From assembly GCA_019694975.1 (NCBI GenBank), contig JAIBAY010000005.1, positions 124,001-188,000 on the forward strand: a DNA stretch of 64,000 nt, read 5' to 3'. A model generated the notes under the pieces. It was not told where the DNA came from, searched no databases, and worked only from the letters and a program-made list of their open reading frames with translations. Source of the stretch: Chitinophagales bacterium (GTDB lineage: Bacteria; Bacteroidota; Bacteroidia; Chitinophagales; UBA10324). The translations under genes were made by a program, and so were the position numbers. Below are positions 27,757 through 37,110 of this stretch, in pieces (positions within the stretch are counted from its first letter, which is position 1; each line of letters opens with the position of its first letter).

Positions 27757-28242
27757 ATGAGTAAACACGAACTCTTTGTTAAAATGGCGCTTAGTGCATG
27801 GCATTCGCACAATGAAAGGGTGAATAAATTACTGGAACAACTTTCCGATGCGCAGCTGCATGCTGAAACGGCAGCGGGCCGCAATACCGGCATTTACCTG
27901 CTGGGCCATCTCACCGCCGTGAATGATGCATTGCTGCCACTGCTCGGCTTAGGCGAACGGATGTACCCGCAACTGGATGTTGCATTTATCGACAACCCGG
28001 ATAAATCAAATCAGCGGATGCCATCCATCGCCATACTTAAAGAATGCTGGCGATCGGTGAATGCCCGGCTTACCGAACAGATGAATCAATTGTCGCCGGA
28101 AGATTGGTTTGCAAGGCATACAGCCGTGTCGGAAGAAGATTTTGCCAAAGAACCACACCGCAACAGGCTGAATGTTATTCTCAACCGAACCAATCATCAG
28201 AGTTATCACCTGGGACAATTAACCTATCTGCTGAAAAAGTAG
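27757..28242 (+). CDS. DinB-superfamily metal-dependent protein
   Basis: 161 aa, a four-helix bundle of the DinB/YfiT-like superfamily. His residues in the usual metal triad places: HNERVNKLLEQL at the start, GHLTAVNDALLPLLG (His near 51), and NHQSYHLGQL (His near 148 and 152) at the end. Members act as thiol transferases (for example bacillithiol) or are uncharacterised; the substrate is unknown. Preceded by a -7 promoter box; probably monocistronic. Confidence 0.8.
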   Translation: MSKHELFVKMALSAWHSHNERVNKLLEQLSDAQLHAETAAGRNTGIYLLGHLTAVNDALLPLLGLGERMYPQLDVAFIDNPDKSNQRMPSIAILKECWRSVNARLTEQMNQLSPEDWFARHTAVSEEDFAKEPHRNRLNVILNRTNHQSYHLGQLTYLLKK

Positions 28243-28423
28243 TGTTGGTTAAAGCTTCACTTATACTGGTAACTATTGCTTTCTCATTCATTTCATACAG
28301 GAACATGTTTCGATAATCAACAATTAATGTTTCCAGATTCCTTGGGTATCCTGTGCTGATTTAAAAAAATTAACGCAGTTATTCAATGCCGTGTAGCGGT
28401 TATTCATCCTATACTAAACAACC

Positions 28424-28813
28424 ATGATTCAAACAGCAAAATCAAGCTCCATGGACAACACACTTGTTATTCTCGTCATTGGCATTTTCGCCGGTGTATT
28501 CAGTGGCTTTATTGGTATTGGCGGCGGACTGATTGTGGTACCCTGTCTTGTCTTGTTTATGGGCATGGAGCAGCATGCCGCGCAGGGAACATCACTTGCC
28601 ATGATGTTGCCTCCCATTGGCGTTATGGCTGTACTCAACTATTATAAAGCAGGCCAGGTTGATTTTAAGGTGGCTGCCATCCTTTGCATCAGCTTTGTTG
28701 CGGGAAGTTTTTTTGGCAGCAAGCTGGCTATATCATTATCCGCTGAGCAAATTAAAAAGGCTTTCGGCGTAATCATTATCCTCATCGGGTTGAAAATGAT
28801 TTTATGGAAATGA
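28424..28813 (+). CDS. Half-size TauE/SafE (TSUP) family membrane protein
   Basis: 129 aa with about four membrane helices. The TSUP signature FSGFIGIGGGLIVVPCLVLFMGM is followed by AAQGTSLAMMLPPIG. Full TSUP exporters have two such halves (about 250 aa); this is a single half, a known form that probably dimerises. Such proteins export sulfite, sulfoacetate or other anions, and the substrate here is unknown. A second in-frame ATG at 28451 is equally possible as start. Confidence 0.85.
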   Translation: MIQTAKSSSMDNTLVILVIGIFAGVFSGFIGIGGGLIVVPCLVLFMGMEQHAAQGTSLAMMLPPIGVMAVLNYYKAGQVDFKVAAILCISFVAGSFFGSKLAISLSAEQIKKAFGVIIILIGLKMILWK

Positions 28814-28949
28814 TGAACGACCGTTCTTCTTCCTTTCTGGCTATTCCGGAATCGTTGCCGGCAGGTTTCTATCCTTAGAATAAAGCGGTGAAAAACCAAT
28901 CTCATAATGATTTACGGTTACAAATCACACATCAGTTGCGTCAACCATT

Positions 28950-28957
28950 TACATTTG
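28950..28957 (+). promoter_or_regulatory. -7 promoter element (TACATTTG) of the FKBP gene
   Basis: Exact TAnnTTTG followed by C, 22 nt upstream of the ATG at 28980. Confidence 0.5.
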
Positions 28958-28979
28958 CAGCGTCAAATAATAATTACAG

Positions 28980-29447
28980 ATGAAGCATAAACCACTCTTT
29001 GCATTACTCGCCTGCATCATCATCTTTGGCTGCAATAAGAAAGACGGTAACTGTCCGGAAGTAACCATCACAGCGCCTTCCGCTGAAGTGGCCACCCTCA
29101 AGTCGTATCTGGATGCAGCCGGTATCACGGCGGTGGAAGATGACCGCGGCTTTTTTTATACCATCGCCAGTGCCGGCACCGGTGATTATCCTACCGCCTG
29201 CTCACATGTTACGGTCAACTACACCGGCAAGCTTACGAATGGAATCACCTTCGACGATGGCGATAATGTCTCCTTCTCACTCTCACAACTCATCACCGGC
29301 TGGCAGGAAGGCATACCGCTTATTGCTGAAGGAGGAAGCATTACGCTGTATCTTCCGCCAAGTCTCGCTTATGGTTCGGCCGCCAATGGCAGCATACCGG
29401 CTAATTCCAATCTCATATTCATCATTGACCTTAAATCCGTAAACTGA
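28980..29447 (+). CDS. FKBP-type peptidyl-prolyl cis-trans isomerase lipoprotein
   Basis: 155 aa. Lipobox IIIFGC (Cys18). The FKBP domain covers about 70-154: HVTVNYTGKLTNGITFDDGD, LITGWQEGIPLIAEGG, ITLYLPPSLAYGSAANGSIPANSNLIFIIDL. The usual FD(S/G)S becomes FDDGD, and the catalytic-pocket aromatic and Asp residues (Y, F, D, W) are otherwise present. A periplasmic or outer-membrane folding helper. Has its own -7 promoter box. Confidence 0.92.
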   Translation: MKHKPLFALLACIIIFGCNKKDGNCPEVTITAPSAEVATLKSYLDAAGITAVEDDRGFFYTIASAGTGDYPTACSHVTVNYTGKLTNGITFDDGDNVSFSLSQLITGWQEGIPLIAEGGSITLYLPPSLAYGSAANGSIPANSNLIFIIDLKSVN

Positions 29448-29560
29448 TCAGCGCATTCCTGTTGCATCGCAGCTTCCGCGGTGTTGTCTTCAATGCTATT
29501 ATATCTGAACAGGAACATTCATTACCTTCATTAAGCTCAATACAACAAACCAGTATAGCC

Positions 29561-30457
29561 ATGGAAACAAAAAATTTTTTCCTTTCCTGCATGCTGCTGC
29601 CTTGCATTACATTGGCCCAACTACCACACTTGTCTTCCGGCACCCTGAAGCGGTATGAACACTTTGCCTCTCAAAATATTGATCCCCGTACCATTGATGT
29701 CTGGCTGCCGGAAAAATACACTCCGGAAAAAAAATATGCGGTGCTGTATATGCATGACGGTCAGATGCTCTTCGACTCAACGGTCACGTGGAATAAACAG
29801 GCATGGTGTATTGATGCCACACTGAATGCACTGGAAAGAAAGAAAAAAATCAGGAACTGTATTGTGGTAGCCATCTGGAACAATGGTGAAAAAAGGCATG
29901 CGGAGTTCTTTCCACAGAAAGCACTGAACTACCTTCCTTCCGGAAATTTTGACGAACTGAATCTGATGTTACGCGGCGGGCCGGTGGCAGACCGTTATCT
30001 CTCTTTTATCGTCAAAGAATTAAAGCCATTTATTGACAGCACGTTCTCCACACTGCCTGATCAGTCTAATACCTTTATTGCTGGTTCCAGTATGGGTGGG
30101 CTGATTTCACTCTATGCAGTCTGCGAATATCCGGAAGTGTTTCACGGTGCAGCATGCTTGTCTACTCATTGGACGGGCATATACCGGTCAGACAACAATC
30201 CCGTGCCAGCCGCCTTAATCGAATATATGCAAACGCATCTTCCTTCTCCCGCAGATCATAAAATCTATTTCGACTATGGAACTAAGGAACTCGACAGCCT
30301 CTATGCACCTTTTCAGGCAAAGGCCGATGCAGTGATGAAGAGCAAAGGATATACTTCTTCCAATTGGATGACAAAAGAATTTCCGGGAGAAAGTCATAAC
30401 GAAACCGCATGGCGCAAACGATTTGCCATACCAGCTGTTTTCCTCTTGTCTAAGTGA
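29561..30457 (+). CDS. Secreted esterase of the Fes/enterochelin-esterase-like alpha/beta hydrolase family
   Basis: 298 aa from the ATG at 29561, which starts a signal peptide (FFLSCMLLPCITLAQ); the longer frame from 29462 lacks one. The nucleophile elbow is AGSSMGG; VLYMHDGQMLFD and IVVAIWNN are usual for this esterase D-like family. A GESHNETAW motif near the C-terminus gives the catalytic His, and the acid is probably in the FDYGTKELD segment. Likely substrates are acyl or feruloyl esters or siderophore esters, which cannot be resolved from sequence. Confidence 0.85.
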   Translation: METKNFFLSCMLLPCITLAQLPHLSSGTLKRYEHFASQNIDPRTIDVWLPEKYTPEKKYAVLYMHDGQMLFDSTVTWNKQAWCIDATLNALERKKKIRNCIVVAIWNNGEKRHAEFFPQKALNYLPSGNFDELNLMLRGGPVADRYLSFIVKELKPFIDSTFSTLPDQSNTFIAGSSMGGLISLYAVCEYPEVFHGAACLSTHWTGIYRSDNNPVPAALIEYMQTHLPSPADHKIYFDYGTKELDSLYAPFQAKADAVMKSKGYTSSNWMTKEFPGESHNETAWRKRFAIPAVFLLSK

Positions 30458-30508
30458 AGAATTTACTGAACAAAAAAAACGGAAATTGCAAACAAAACAA
30501 TTGACTCA

Positions 30509-31738
30509 CTATACTCTTTCGAGTACAACTGCATATCCCTGCCCGACACCGACACACATAGTCGCTAAAGCATAACGGGCACGCTGCCGGTTAAGCTCCA
30601 TTGCTGCATGGTAAACTATACGGGCACCGCTCATTCCCAGAGGATGTCCAAGCGCAATTGCACCGCCATTGATATTAATACGCGGATCATTGTCTTGCAG
30701 CCCCAACAGCCTGATGCATGCAAGACACTGCGCCGCAAAGGCTTCATTCAATTCAATTACTCCGATATTATGCAGGCTGATGCCGGCTTTTGCAAGTGCC
30801 TGTTGTGTTGCACCTACCGGGCCGATACCCATTGTACGCGGCTCCACGCCTACCACAGCACTGCTTACAACCCTTGCTTTAGGAACAAGGTTATATTTTT
30901 TTATAGCTGAATCAGCAGCAATGAACATGGCAGCAGCACCATCATTCAATCCGGATGAATTGCCTGCAGTTACCGTTCCATTATCTTTCTGAAACGCAGG
31001 TTTCAATTTGGCCAGGCCTTCCTGCGTGGTAAACGGTTTCATAAATTCATCTTGAGCAAAATTGCCTGCCTGTCCTTTCGCCTGCACAACAGATACCGGC
31101 AATAATTCCGTTTCCCATCTTTTTTGCTGCTGTGCTATGGAAGCCTTCTGTTGCGACCAGTACGCAAACTGATCCTGATCATGGCGCGTAATCTTATACT
31201 GCGATGCGAGGTTTTCCGCTGTAGCTCCCATGGTATCAACACCATACATCGCTTTCATCAAAGGATTAATAAACCGCCAGCCAAAGCTGCTATCATACAT
31301 CTCCGCATCATTGCCAAATGGTTTGCTTGTTTTCGAAATTACCCATGGACCACGCGACATATTTTCCACACCACCCGCAATGAATACAGCGCCGTCGCCG
31401 CTCTTAACAGCACGGTTCGCATGCACCACCGCGCTCATGCCCGAAGCGCACAACCTGTTCACAGTCTCTCCGGGAACAGTGTGAGGCAGGCCTGCCAGCA
31501 GCAATGACATCCGTGCAACATTCCTGTTGTCTTCGCCCGCCTGATTGGCACATCCCATGATCACATCATCAATCACCGCTGTAGGAATATTTTCATTGCG
31601 TGCGATCAATGCTTTGATAACAAGGGCTGCGAGGTCATCCGTGCGTACGGAAGACAATGCGCCTGCAAAACTTCCGATAGGTGTCCTGATTCCATCGATG
31701 ATATACGCTGATTCCATGCGCTGCGGACTGGATTTCAT
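30509..31738 (-). CDS. Thiolase (acetyl-CoA acyltransferase, PcaF/PaaJ-like)
   Basis: 409 aa from the ATG at 31738 (an ATG at 31717 is also possible). Active-site Cys97 in VNRLCASGMSAV; the other signatures are NEAFAAQ, GGAIALGHPLGMSGAR (His) and CVGVGQGYA (second Cys). The stretch GEDNRNVARMSLLLAGLP is close to 3-oxoadipyl-CoA thiolases of aromatic degradation, but general fatty-acid beta-oxidation is equally possible. No other catabolic gene is adjacent. Divergent from trmD. Confidence 0.92.
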   Translation of the reverse strand: MKSSPQRMESAYIIDGIRTPIGSFAGALSSVRTDDLAALVIKALIARNENIPTAVIDDVIMGCANQAGEDNRNVARMSLLLAGLPHTVPGETVNRLCASGMSAVVHANRAVKSGDGAVFIAGGVENMSRGPWVISKTSKPFGNDAEMYDSSFGWRFINPLMKAMYGVDTMGATAENLASQYKITRHDQDQFAYWSQQKASIAQQQKRWETELLPVSVVQAKGQAGNFAQDEFMKPFTTQEGLAKLKPAFQKDNGTVTAGNSSGLNDGAAAMFIAADSAIKKYNLVPKARVVSSAVVGVEPRTMGIGPVGATQQALAKAGISLHNIGVIELNEAFAAQCLACIRLLGLQDNDPRININGGAIALGHPLGMSGARIVYHAAMELNRQRARYALATMCVGVGQGYAVVLERV

Positions 31739-31749
31739 GAATGAAGACA

Positions 31750-31757
31750 CAAAGCTA
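31750..31757 (-). promoter_or_regulatory. -7 promoter element (TAGCTTTG) of the thiolase gene
   Basis: Exact TAnnTTTG on the minus strand, 11 nt before the ATG at 31738. It overlaps the upstream GTG codon of the open frame and excludes it as a start. Confidence 0.5.
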
Positions 31758-31848
31758 CAAATTAGCCTTAGTCATGCGTGGGAAAGTCAATCATGCTGGT
31801 TATACCGGTGTCTTATTAAAATCTATTTTTACGATTGAATTTCACCAC

Positions 31849-32523
31849 ATGCGTATTGACATTATCACACTGCACCCCGAATTATTACAAGGCCCGTTTG
31901 CGCATTCGATACTGAAACGCGCCACAGGCAAAGGTTTACTGGAAGTGGAGTTGCATAACCTGCGCGACTATACAATTTTCAGCCACAAACAGGTAGATGA
32001 CTACCAATACGGCGGTGGTGCCGGCATGGTGCTCATGATTGAACCCGTTGACCGCTGCCTTCAGCAATTAAAAAAAGAACGGAACTATGATGAAGTGATT
32101 TTCATGACACCAGACGGCGTACTTTTTGATCAGCCTACCGCTAACCGATTGTCGCTGCTTAAAAATATTATTATTCTCTGCGGCCATTACAAAGGCATTG
32201 ATCAGCGTATCCGTGATCATCTGATCACAAGGGAAATCTCCATCGGCGATTATGTGCTCAGCGGTGGTGAATTGGCAGCAGCGGTGGTGGTAGATGCCAT
32301 TGGCAGGCTTATTCCCGGCGTATTAAATGATGAGTCCTCTGCCCTCTTCGATTCCTTTCAGGACAGACTGCTCGCACCACCGGTTTACACCAGGCCGGAA
32401 GAATACAATGGATGGAGAGTTCCGGACATCCTGCTATCCGGTGATCAGCAAAAAATTGACAACTGGAGGCATGAACTTGCACTGGAAAGAACCCGTATCC
32501 GCCGGCCTGATCTGCTGCAGTGA
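31849..32523 (+). CDS. trmD: tRNA (guanine-N1)-methyltransferase TrmD
   Basis: 224 aa from the ATG at 31849 ([13 protein letters not shown]); the frame upstream has no homology to the family. SPOUT knot signatures: [47 protein letters not shown] and [18 protein letters not shown]. Methylates G37 of tRNAs with a G36, preventing frameshifting. A usual ribosomal partner operon (rpsP-rimM-rplS) is not present around it. Confidence 0.97.
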   Translation: MRIDIITLHPELLQGPFAHSILKRATGKGLLEVELHNLRDYTIFSHKQVDDYQYGGGAGMVLMIEPVDRCLQQLKKERNYDEVIFMTPDGVLFDQPTANRLSLLKNIIILCGHYKGIDQRIRDHLITREISIGDYVLSGGELAAAVVVDAIGRLIPGVLNDESSALFDSFQDRLLAPPVYTRPEEYNGWRVPDILLSGDQQKIDNWRHELALERTRIRRPDLLQ

Positions 32524-32709
32524 CAAACTGCAACACATTAAAACAATTGCCCTTGATTTATTTTTCACCTGCCGCCACATTACTAAAGTGAATCGGCATT
32601 ATCCGTAGCAACCTTACAGCTGAAAGGTCAACCTGTTTGAGCTGCCTTGAATTTCGCGATCCGGCAAGTCTGATTCCGGTGGTTGGTTTTTAATACTGTC
32701 TTCATTTCA

Positions 32710-32717
32710 TACCTTTG
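32710..32717 (+). promoter_or_regulatory. -7 promoter element (TACCTTTG) of the DUF1573 gene
   Basis: Exact TAnnTTTG followed by C. The TTG at 32715, which could be taken as a start, lies inside this box; transcription would begin near 32724, so translation must start at the GTG at 32739. Confidence 0.6.
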
Positions 32718-32738
32718 CGGCTAAAATTTACAATAGCA

Positions 32739-33191
32739 GTGAAAACAATTTCCTTTCTTTCCTTTTTATGCTTCTTCAGTCTCGCCTCCTGCAAACACGA
32801 CGGCCGGGAAAATACTAAAGTGGATGGCAGCATCGTGCAAAATCCAGCTACAATGGCAGCAGATTCTGCCAATGAAGATGTTGCCATATTAACCTTTGAA
32901 ACAACAGAGCATGATTTCGGAAAAATAAAAGAAGGTGATAAGGTCACTTACGATTTCCATTTTACCAATACTGGCAAAACACCATTGCTGATCTCGGCCG
33001 TTAAAGCCTCTTGCGGATGCACTACGCCTGAATGGCCCAAGGAACCGGTGCAGCCGGGTGCCTCTGAGAAAATTAAAGTACAATACGACAGCAAAGGCCG
33101 TGAAGGTGAATTCAGCAAAGGCATTGTGGTAACCGCCAATACGTATCCAAATACAATGACGATAAAAATATCGGGGGTGGTATTCAAATAA
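32739..33191 (+). CDS. DUF1573 lipoprotein
   Basis: 150 aa from GTG 32739. Lipobox FSLASC (Cys18). The DUF1573 domain covers about 55-150: FETTEHDFGKIKEGDKVTYDF, FTNTGKTPLLISAVKASCGCTTPEWPKEPVQPG, GEFSKGIVVTANTYP. The SCGCTT motif is conserved in the family. An ASPM/SPD-2/Hydin-like Ig fold in the periplasm; role unknown. In Bacteroidota it usually stands before yajC and coaE, as here. Confidence 0.88.
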   Translation: MKTISFLSFLCFFSLASCKHDGRENTKVDGSIVQNPATMAADSANEDVAILTFETTEHDFGKIKEGDKVTYDFHFTNTGKTPLLISAVKASCGCTTPEWPKEPVQPGASEKIKVQYDSKGREGEFSKGIVVTANTYPNTMTIKISGVVFK

Positions 33192-33278
33192 CCAAACGGT
33201 TGTTACCCAATACCGGTAATGAGCTGTGTGAAGCAGCTTAGTTCTCCATTTCATTAATCATTAACCCAAAAATCAAAC

Positions 33279-33623
33279 ATGAATTTGCACACCATTTTTC
33301 TGATGTCACAGCCATCCGGTTCAAGCAGCGGAGCCGGATATATGAATTTAGTTTTGCTTGTTGCAGTATTTGCTGTAATGTATTTCTTTATGATTCGCCC
33401 GCAATCCAAAAAAGCGAAGGATCAGCGTATTTTCCTGGAGAACCTGCAAAAAGGCGATAAGATTGTTACGGTGGCCGGCATTCATGGCAGAATAGCAAAA
33501 GTGAATGACAACGGAACGCTTGAAGTGGAAGTAGATACCAATACCAAGGTAGTGATGGAACGTAGCGGCATTTCCATGGAATACACAAAAGCCATGCAGT
33601 CACCTGCAACGAATCAGAAGTAA
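33279..33623 (+). CDS. yajC: Preprotein translocase subunit YajC
   Basis: 114 aa with one membrane helix (MNLVLLVAVFAVMYFFMIRPQ), then KKAKDQRIFLENLQKGDKIVTVAGIHGRIAKV, the family signature. Accessory subunit of SecDF-YajC in the inner membrane. Between DUF1573 and coaE genes; the YbbR/CdaR-like gene found there in many Bacteroidota is missing. Confidence 0.95.
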   Translation: MNLHTIFLMSQPSGSSSGAGYMNLVLLVAVFAVMYFFMIRPQSKKAKDQRIFLENLQKGDKIVTVAGIHGRIAKVNDNGTLEVEVDTNTKVVMERSGISMEYTKAMQSPATNQK

Positions 33624-33711
33624 CAGTTCCGGGATAAACCGCCGAAAACCAACTGCGGTATTTCTTCTTCAATACCTTTGATAAAGCTTTCCTGAAACAC
33701 AATTCGCAGGC

Positions 33712-34308
33712 ATGTTAAGAATCGGCATTACCGGTGGCATCGGAACAGGAAAATCCACGGTCTGCAGAATTTTTGAACTGCTGGGCATCCCTGTTTTTTA
33801 TGCTGATCAGGAAGCAAGAAGGTTGCTGGAAGAAGATGCGACCGTGATAGAGGCGGTAAAAAATATTTTTGGCGATTCAATTTATGAAGACGGCAAACTC
33901 CGCAAGAAGCAAGTGGCTGATATTGTCTTTCATGATACCGTGAAGCTGGCTCAATTGAATGCCATCTCGCATCCCGCTGTTCGGCTAAGCTTTGAATCCT
34001 GGGCATTGCAGCAGATCAATGCACCTTACGTTCTTAAAGAAGCGGCCCTCATCTATGAAACAGGCGGCGATGCCTTGCTGGATGCTGTTATTGCAGTGAC
34101 GGCACCCGAGGCGCTGCGGATAGACCGTATCGTGAAGAGGGACCAAGTGCCTGAAAAAGATATCCGTGCCCGGATGCTTCATCAATGGCCGGAAGAAGAT
34201 AAAATCAGACGCTCGGCATTTGTTATCAGCAATGATGAACAATTGCCGGTGATTCCACAAGTACTGGCAATACATAAAATGCTGTTGCAACGGCCAACGA
34301 TTCCTTAA
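33712..34308 (+). CDS. coaE: Dephospho-CoA kinase
   Basis: 198 aa. P-loop GGIGTGKSTVC at about residues 8-18, FYADQEARRLLEE with the dephospho-CoA-binding Asp, ISHPAVR, and a lid region with RDQVPEKDIRARM. Last step of coenzyme A biosynthesis. Length normal. Confidence 0.96.
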   Translation: MLRIGITGGIGTGKSTVCRIFELLGIPVFYADQEARRLLEEDATVIEAVKNIFGDSIYEDGKLRKKQVADIVFHDTVKLAQLNAISHPAVRLSFESWALQQINAPYVLKEAALIYETGGDALLDAVIAVTAPEALRIDRIVKRDQVPEKDIRARMLHQWPEEDKIRRSAFVISNDEQLPVIPQVLAIHKMLLQRPTIP

Positions 34309-34382
34309 GCAAAACTCCGGCCGCCGTCTGTTTGCTGTTTGCTTTCCGCTTTTAACGCGGTACGCTTGTTTCATCGAAATGG

Positions 34383-34390
34383 TATATTTG
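34383..34390 (+). promoter_or_regulatory. -7 promoter element (TATATTTG) of the ABC transporter operon
   Basis: Exact TAnnTTTG. It lies inside the longest version of the reading frame (ATG at 34379), so translation must begin later, at 34397 or 34412. Confidence 0.55.
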
Positions 34391-34411
34391 TCCGTCATGA
34401 ACAATAGTACC

Positions 34412-35371
34412 ATGAAGAGATACATCACTTATTTTTTCATCCTCGTTTTTGCTTCGTGCAGCAACCCACAGGTGAAAGAGAAGAAGTTGCCGCCGGTCGT
34501 TGCGTTTCTTGATGCATTTGAAGATGAAACAATAGCCCTTGCCAAACAAGGTTTCTTTGCTGCATTGGCGGAAAACGGTTTTAGCAAAGACAGCGGCACG
34601 ATCAGGGTTATTTACCGCAATGCGCAGGGTGATATTCCGACCCTGACACAATCCGTTGACTATTTCATTGCTGAAAAAGCAGACCTGATTGCAGCCAATG
34701 CAACACTGGCAACAATTACTGCAGCGCAAAAGACAAAGGATATTCCGGTGTGCATGATGGTGGCGCCTACTCCTCAGATGGCTGGCCTGACAGACAATGC
34801 CGGTCATCCACCCGCCAACCTTTTCGGCGTCTTTGAGACACTGCTCTATATTGACACATCTGTCAGTGTTATCCGGCAAGTGCTGCCCGGAGCAAAAACC
34901 ATCGGGACTGTGTTCAATCAGGCTGAGCCACAATCGCGTGCCGCGCTGGCCGAGATTACAAGTGAGTGCAATCGTCTCGGGCTGACATTAATTGCCTTGC
35001 CGGTAAATAATTCTTCCGAAACACAATTAGTGATCAGCTCACTGCTCAGTAAAAAAATAGATGCCTTTTTTGCAATGCCGGACAATACCATTTTTGCGTC
35101 ATTCGAGACGATTGTCAAAAGCTGTAATGATCAGAAGATTCCGGTTTTTACCAGTGAAGCGGGGTTAGTGAAAAGAGGTGCCATCGCTGCTTACGGGGCA
35201 GATTTATATCAATGGGGTTACCAGGCCGGCGAACAAGCCGTTCAATTTCTGAAGCAGGGCAACCTCGACGGTATTCAGCCTGAGCTATTAAAAGTCAGGA
35301 AGCGCATCTATAATGCCGCTGTGGCAAAGCAGTTCAACATCACCTTCCCCTCATCATTTCAGCCATTGTAA
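34412..35371 (+). CDS. ABC transporter substrate-binding lipoprotein (ABC_sub_bind family)
   Basis: 319 aa from the ATG at 34412: MKRYITYFFILVFASC with Cys16 as lipidation site. The promoter at 34383-34390 excludes the ATG at 34379; the ATG at 34397 remains possible. A type I periplasmic-binding fold of the family that includes tryptophan/tyrosine-binding TrpX: FLDAFEDETIALAKQGFFAAL, ADLIAANATLATITAAQ, IPVCMMVA, GTVFNQAEPQS, PVFTSEAGLVKRGAIAAYGADLYQWGYQAGEQA. First gene of a complete importer. The exact ligand (an amino acid or small aromatic) is not certain. Confidence 0.88.
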   Translation: MKRYITYFFILVFASCSNPQVKEKKLPPVVAFLDAFEDETIALAKQGFFAALAENGFSKDSGTIRVIYRNAQGDIPTLTQSVDYFIAEKADLIAANATLATITAAQKTKDIPVCMMVAPTPQMAGLTDNAGHPPANLFGVFETLLYIDTSVSVIRQVLPGAKTIGTVFNQAEPQSRAALAEITSECNRLGLTLIALPVNNSSETQLVISSLLSKKIDAFFAMPDNTIFASFETIVKSCNDQKIPVFTSEAGLVKRGAIAAYGADLYQWGYQAGEQAVQFLKQGNLDGIQPELLKVRKRIYNAAVAKQFNITFPSSFQPL

Positions 35372-35373
35372 TA

Positions 35374-36243
35374 ATGGATTTTTATCTCTCCGCCTTACTG
35401 CTGGGATTAGCATATTGTGGAATGGGACTCGGAATTTACATCACACTTCGCATATTCAACATTCCTGACATCACCACCGACGGCAGCTACACTTTAGGAG
35501 CAGCGGTGACGGCAAGTTTACTTACAGCTCATTGGCCTGTTCCGTTAGTATTAATTGTTACACTGATGTCGGGGGCAATAGCCGGCTTTGCAACAGGCAT
35601 GATTCACACAAGGATGAAAATTAACCCGCTGCTGGCAGGTATCCTGGTAATGACTGCATTGTATTCTGTCAACTTATCCGTGATGGGCCGATCGAACATT
35701 CCATTAATCAATACAGGCAGCGTTTTACAGTATGTTCAATTGTCCTCTTCTACCAATAACAACTGGCTGATTACCCTGTTGATGTTTTCAGTTTGTGCGT
35801 GGCTCCTGATTGCATGGTTGCTGAAAACAGATTTCGGCCTGGCGATGCGAGCCACTGGCAACAGCGAGACTATGATCCGTGCATTGGGTGTAAATACTTC
35901 GAACATGAAAGTGCTTGGGTTGATGATGGCCAATGCGCTGACAGCACTCAGCGGATTCCTGGTTTGCCAGTTTCAGCAATTTGCGGATATCAATATGGGA
36001 ATCGGCATTGTTATTTTCGGCTTGGGTGCAGTGATGATGGGGGAATCATTACTTGGTTTCCTGAACGTGCAATCCATTCCCATCCGGCTGGCTGGCGTCA
36101 TACTCGGCTGCATTGCATTCCGGATGATCATCGGACTGGCATTGACACTCGGTATTAATCCTAATTGGCTAAAACTGGTAACTGCATTGATAGTACTGCT
36201 TGTAGTCGGGTTACCAAACCTGAAAACAAAACATAAGACATGA
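35374..36243 (+). CDS. ABC transporter permease
   Basis: 289 aa, 2 nt after the binding-protein gene. About eight to nine membrane helices of the branched-chain/sugar-type permease family (IPDITTDGSYTLGAAVTA, NPLLAGILVMTALYSVNLSVMGRSNIPL, FGLAMRATGNSETMIRALGVN, which is the EAA-like coupling loop). Only one permease gene is present, so the channel is a homodimer. Confidence 0.92.
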   Translation: MDFYLSALLLGLAYCGMGLGIYITLRIFNIPDITTDGSYTLGAAVTASLLTAHWPVPLVLIVTLMSGAIAGFATGMIHTRMKINPLLAGILVMTALYSVNLSVMGRSNIPLINTGSVLQYVQLSSSTNNNWLITLLMFSVCAWLLIAWLLKTDFGLAMRATGNSETMIRALGVNTSNMKVLGLMMANALTALSGFLVCQFQQFADINMGIGIVIFGLGAVMMGESLLGFLNVQSIPIRLAGVILGCIAFRMIIGLALTLGINPNWLKLVTALIVLLVVGLPNLKTKHKT

Positions 36244-36333
36244 TTTGCAATGTCAATGAACAAAACTTCTAATCATACTTAAAGAGAATCGCTTCAGTAG
36301 AAATGTTTCATATTCCTGCAACCGAAAAAGCGC

Positions 36334-37098
36334 ATGCTTCAACTTGAGCACATCACAAAGTACTTTCACAGGGGCGCACCGAATGAGGTGGTGGCACTGG
36401 ATGATCTTTCGCTGACCATCAGGGATGCAGCATTTGTGATGGTGATTGGAAGCAACGGATCCGGCAAGTCCACACTGCTCAACCTTATTGCCGGCACCAG
36501 TTTGCCTGATCATGGTTCAATAGCGATCGACGGTAAAAATGTCACCCATCAAAAGGATTTTATGCGCAGCAGATACATTGCGCGCGTGTTCCAGGATCCG
36601 ATGGCGGGCACAGCACCTGAACTAACAATACTTGATAATTTCAGGCTGGCTGCCTTACGTACAAAATCAAAAACATTCCGGACAGGCGTAACATCAGCAT
36701 TCAGAAAAAAGGTGCAGGAACGATTGTCAATACTCAATCTCGGACTGGAAGATAAAACGGAAACGCTGGTCGGAAAACTTTCCGGCGGTCAACGACAGGC
36801 GTTGACTTTATTAATGTCGGTGATGGATGATGCAAAAATTCTGTTGTTGGATGAGCCGACGGCCGCATTGGATCCCAGGTCATCGGAAAACATTATGCAT
36901 ATTGCTGCTAATTTGATACAGGAGTTAAAACTTTGCACCATCCTCATAACACATAACATGCAATATGCCGTAAAGTATGGTTCACGCCTGCTGATGATGC
37001 AACAGGGGAAAATAGTACAAGACATTTCCGGTGCAGAAAAACAGGCACTCGATACTGCAAGATTATATGCCTGGTTCGACAATGCTGCAAAGGTATAG
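36334..37098 (+). CDS. ABC transporter ATP-binding protein
   Basis: 254 aa. Walker A GSNGSGKST, Q-loop VFQDPMAG, signature LSGGQRQAL, Walker B ILLLDEPTAALD, H-loop LITHNM. Third gene of the importer operon, 90 nt after the permease. MAGTAPELTILDN after the Q-loop is common to the family of putative amino-acid importers with ABC_sub_bind proteins. Confidence 0.95.
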   Translation: MLQLEHITKYFHRGAPNEVVALDDLSLTIRDAAFVMVIGSNGSGKSTLLNLIAGTSLPDHGSIAIDGKNVTHQKDFMRSRYIARVFQDPMAGTAPELTILDNFRLAALRTKSKTFRTGVTSAFRKKVQERLSILNLGLEDKTETLVGKLSGGQRQALTLLMSVMDDAKILLLDEPTAALDPRSSENIMHIAANLIQELKLCTILITHNMQYAVKYGSRLLMMQQGKIVQDISGAEKQALDTARLYAWFDNAAKV

Positions 37099-37110
37099 GC
37101 ATTCTATGAT

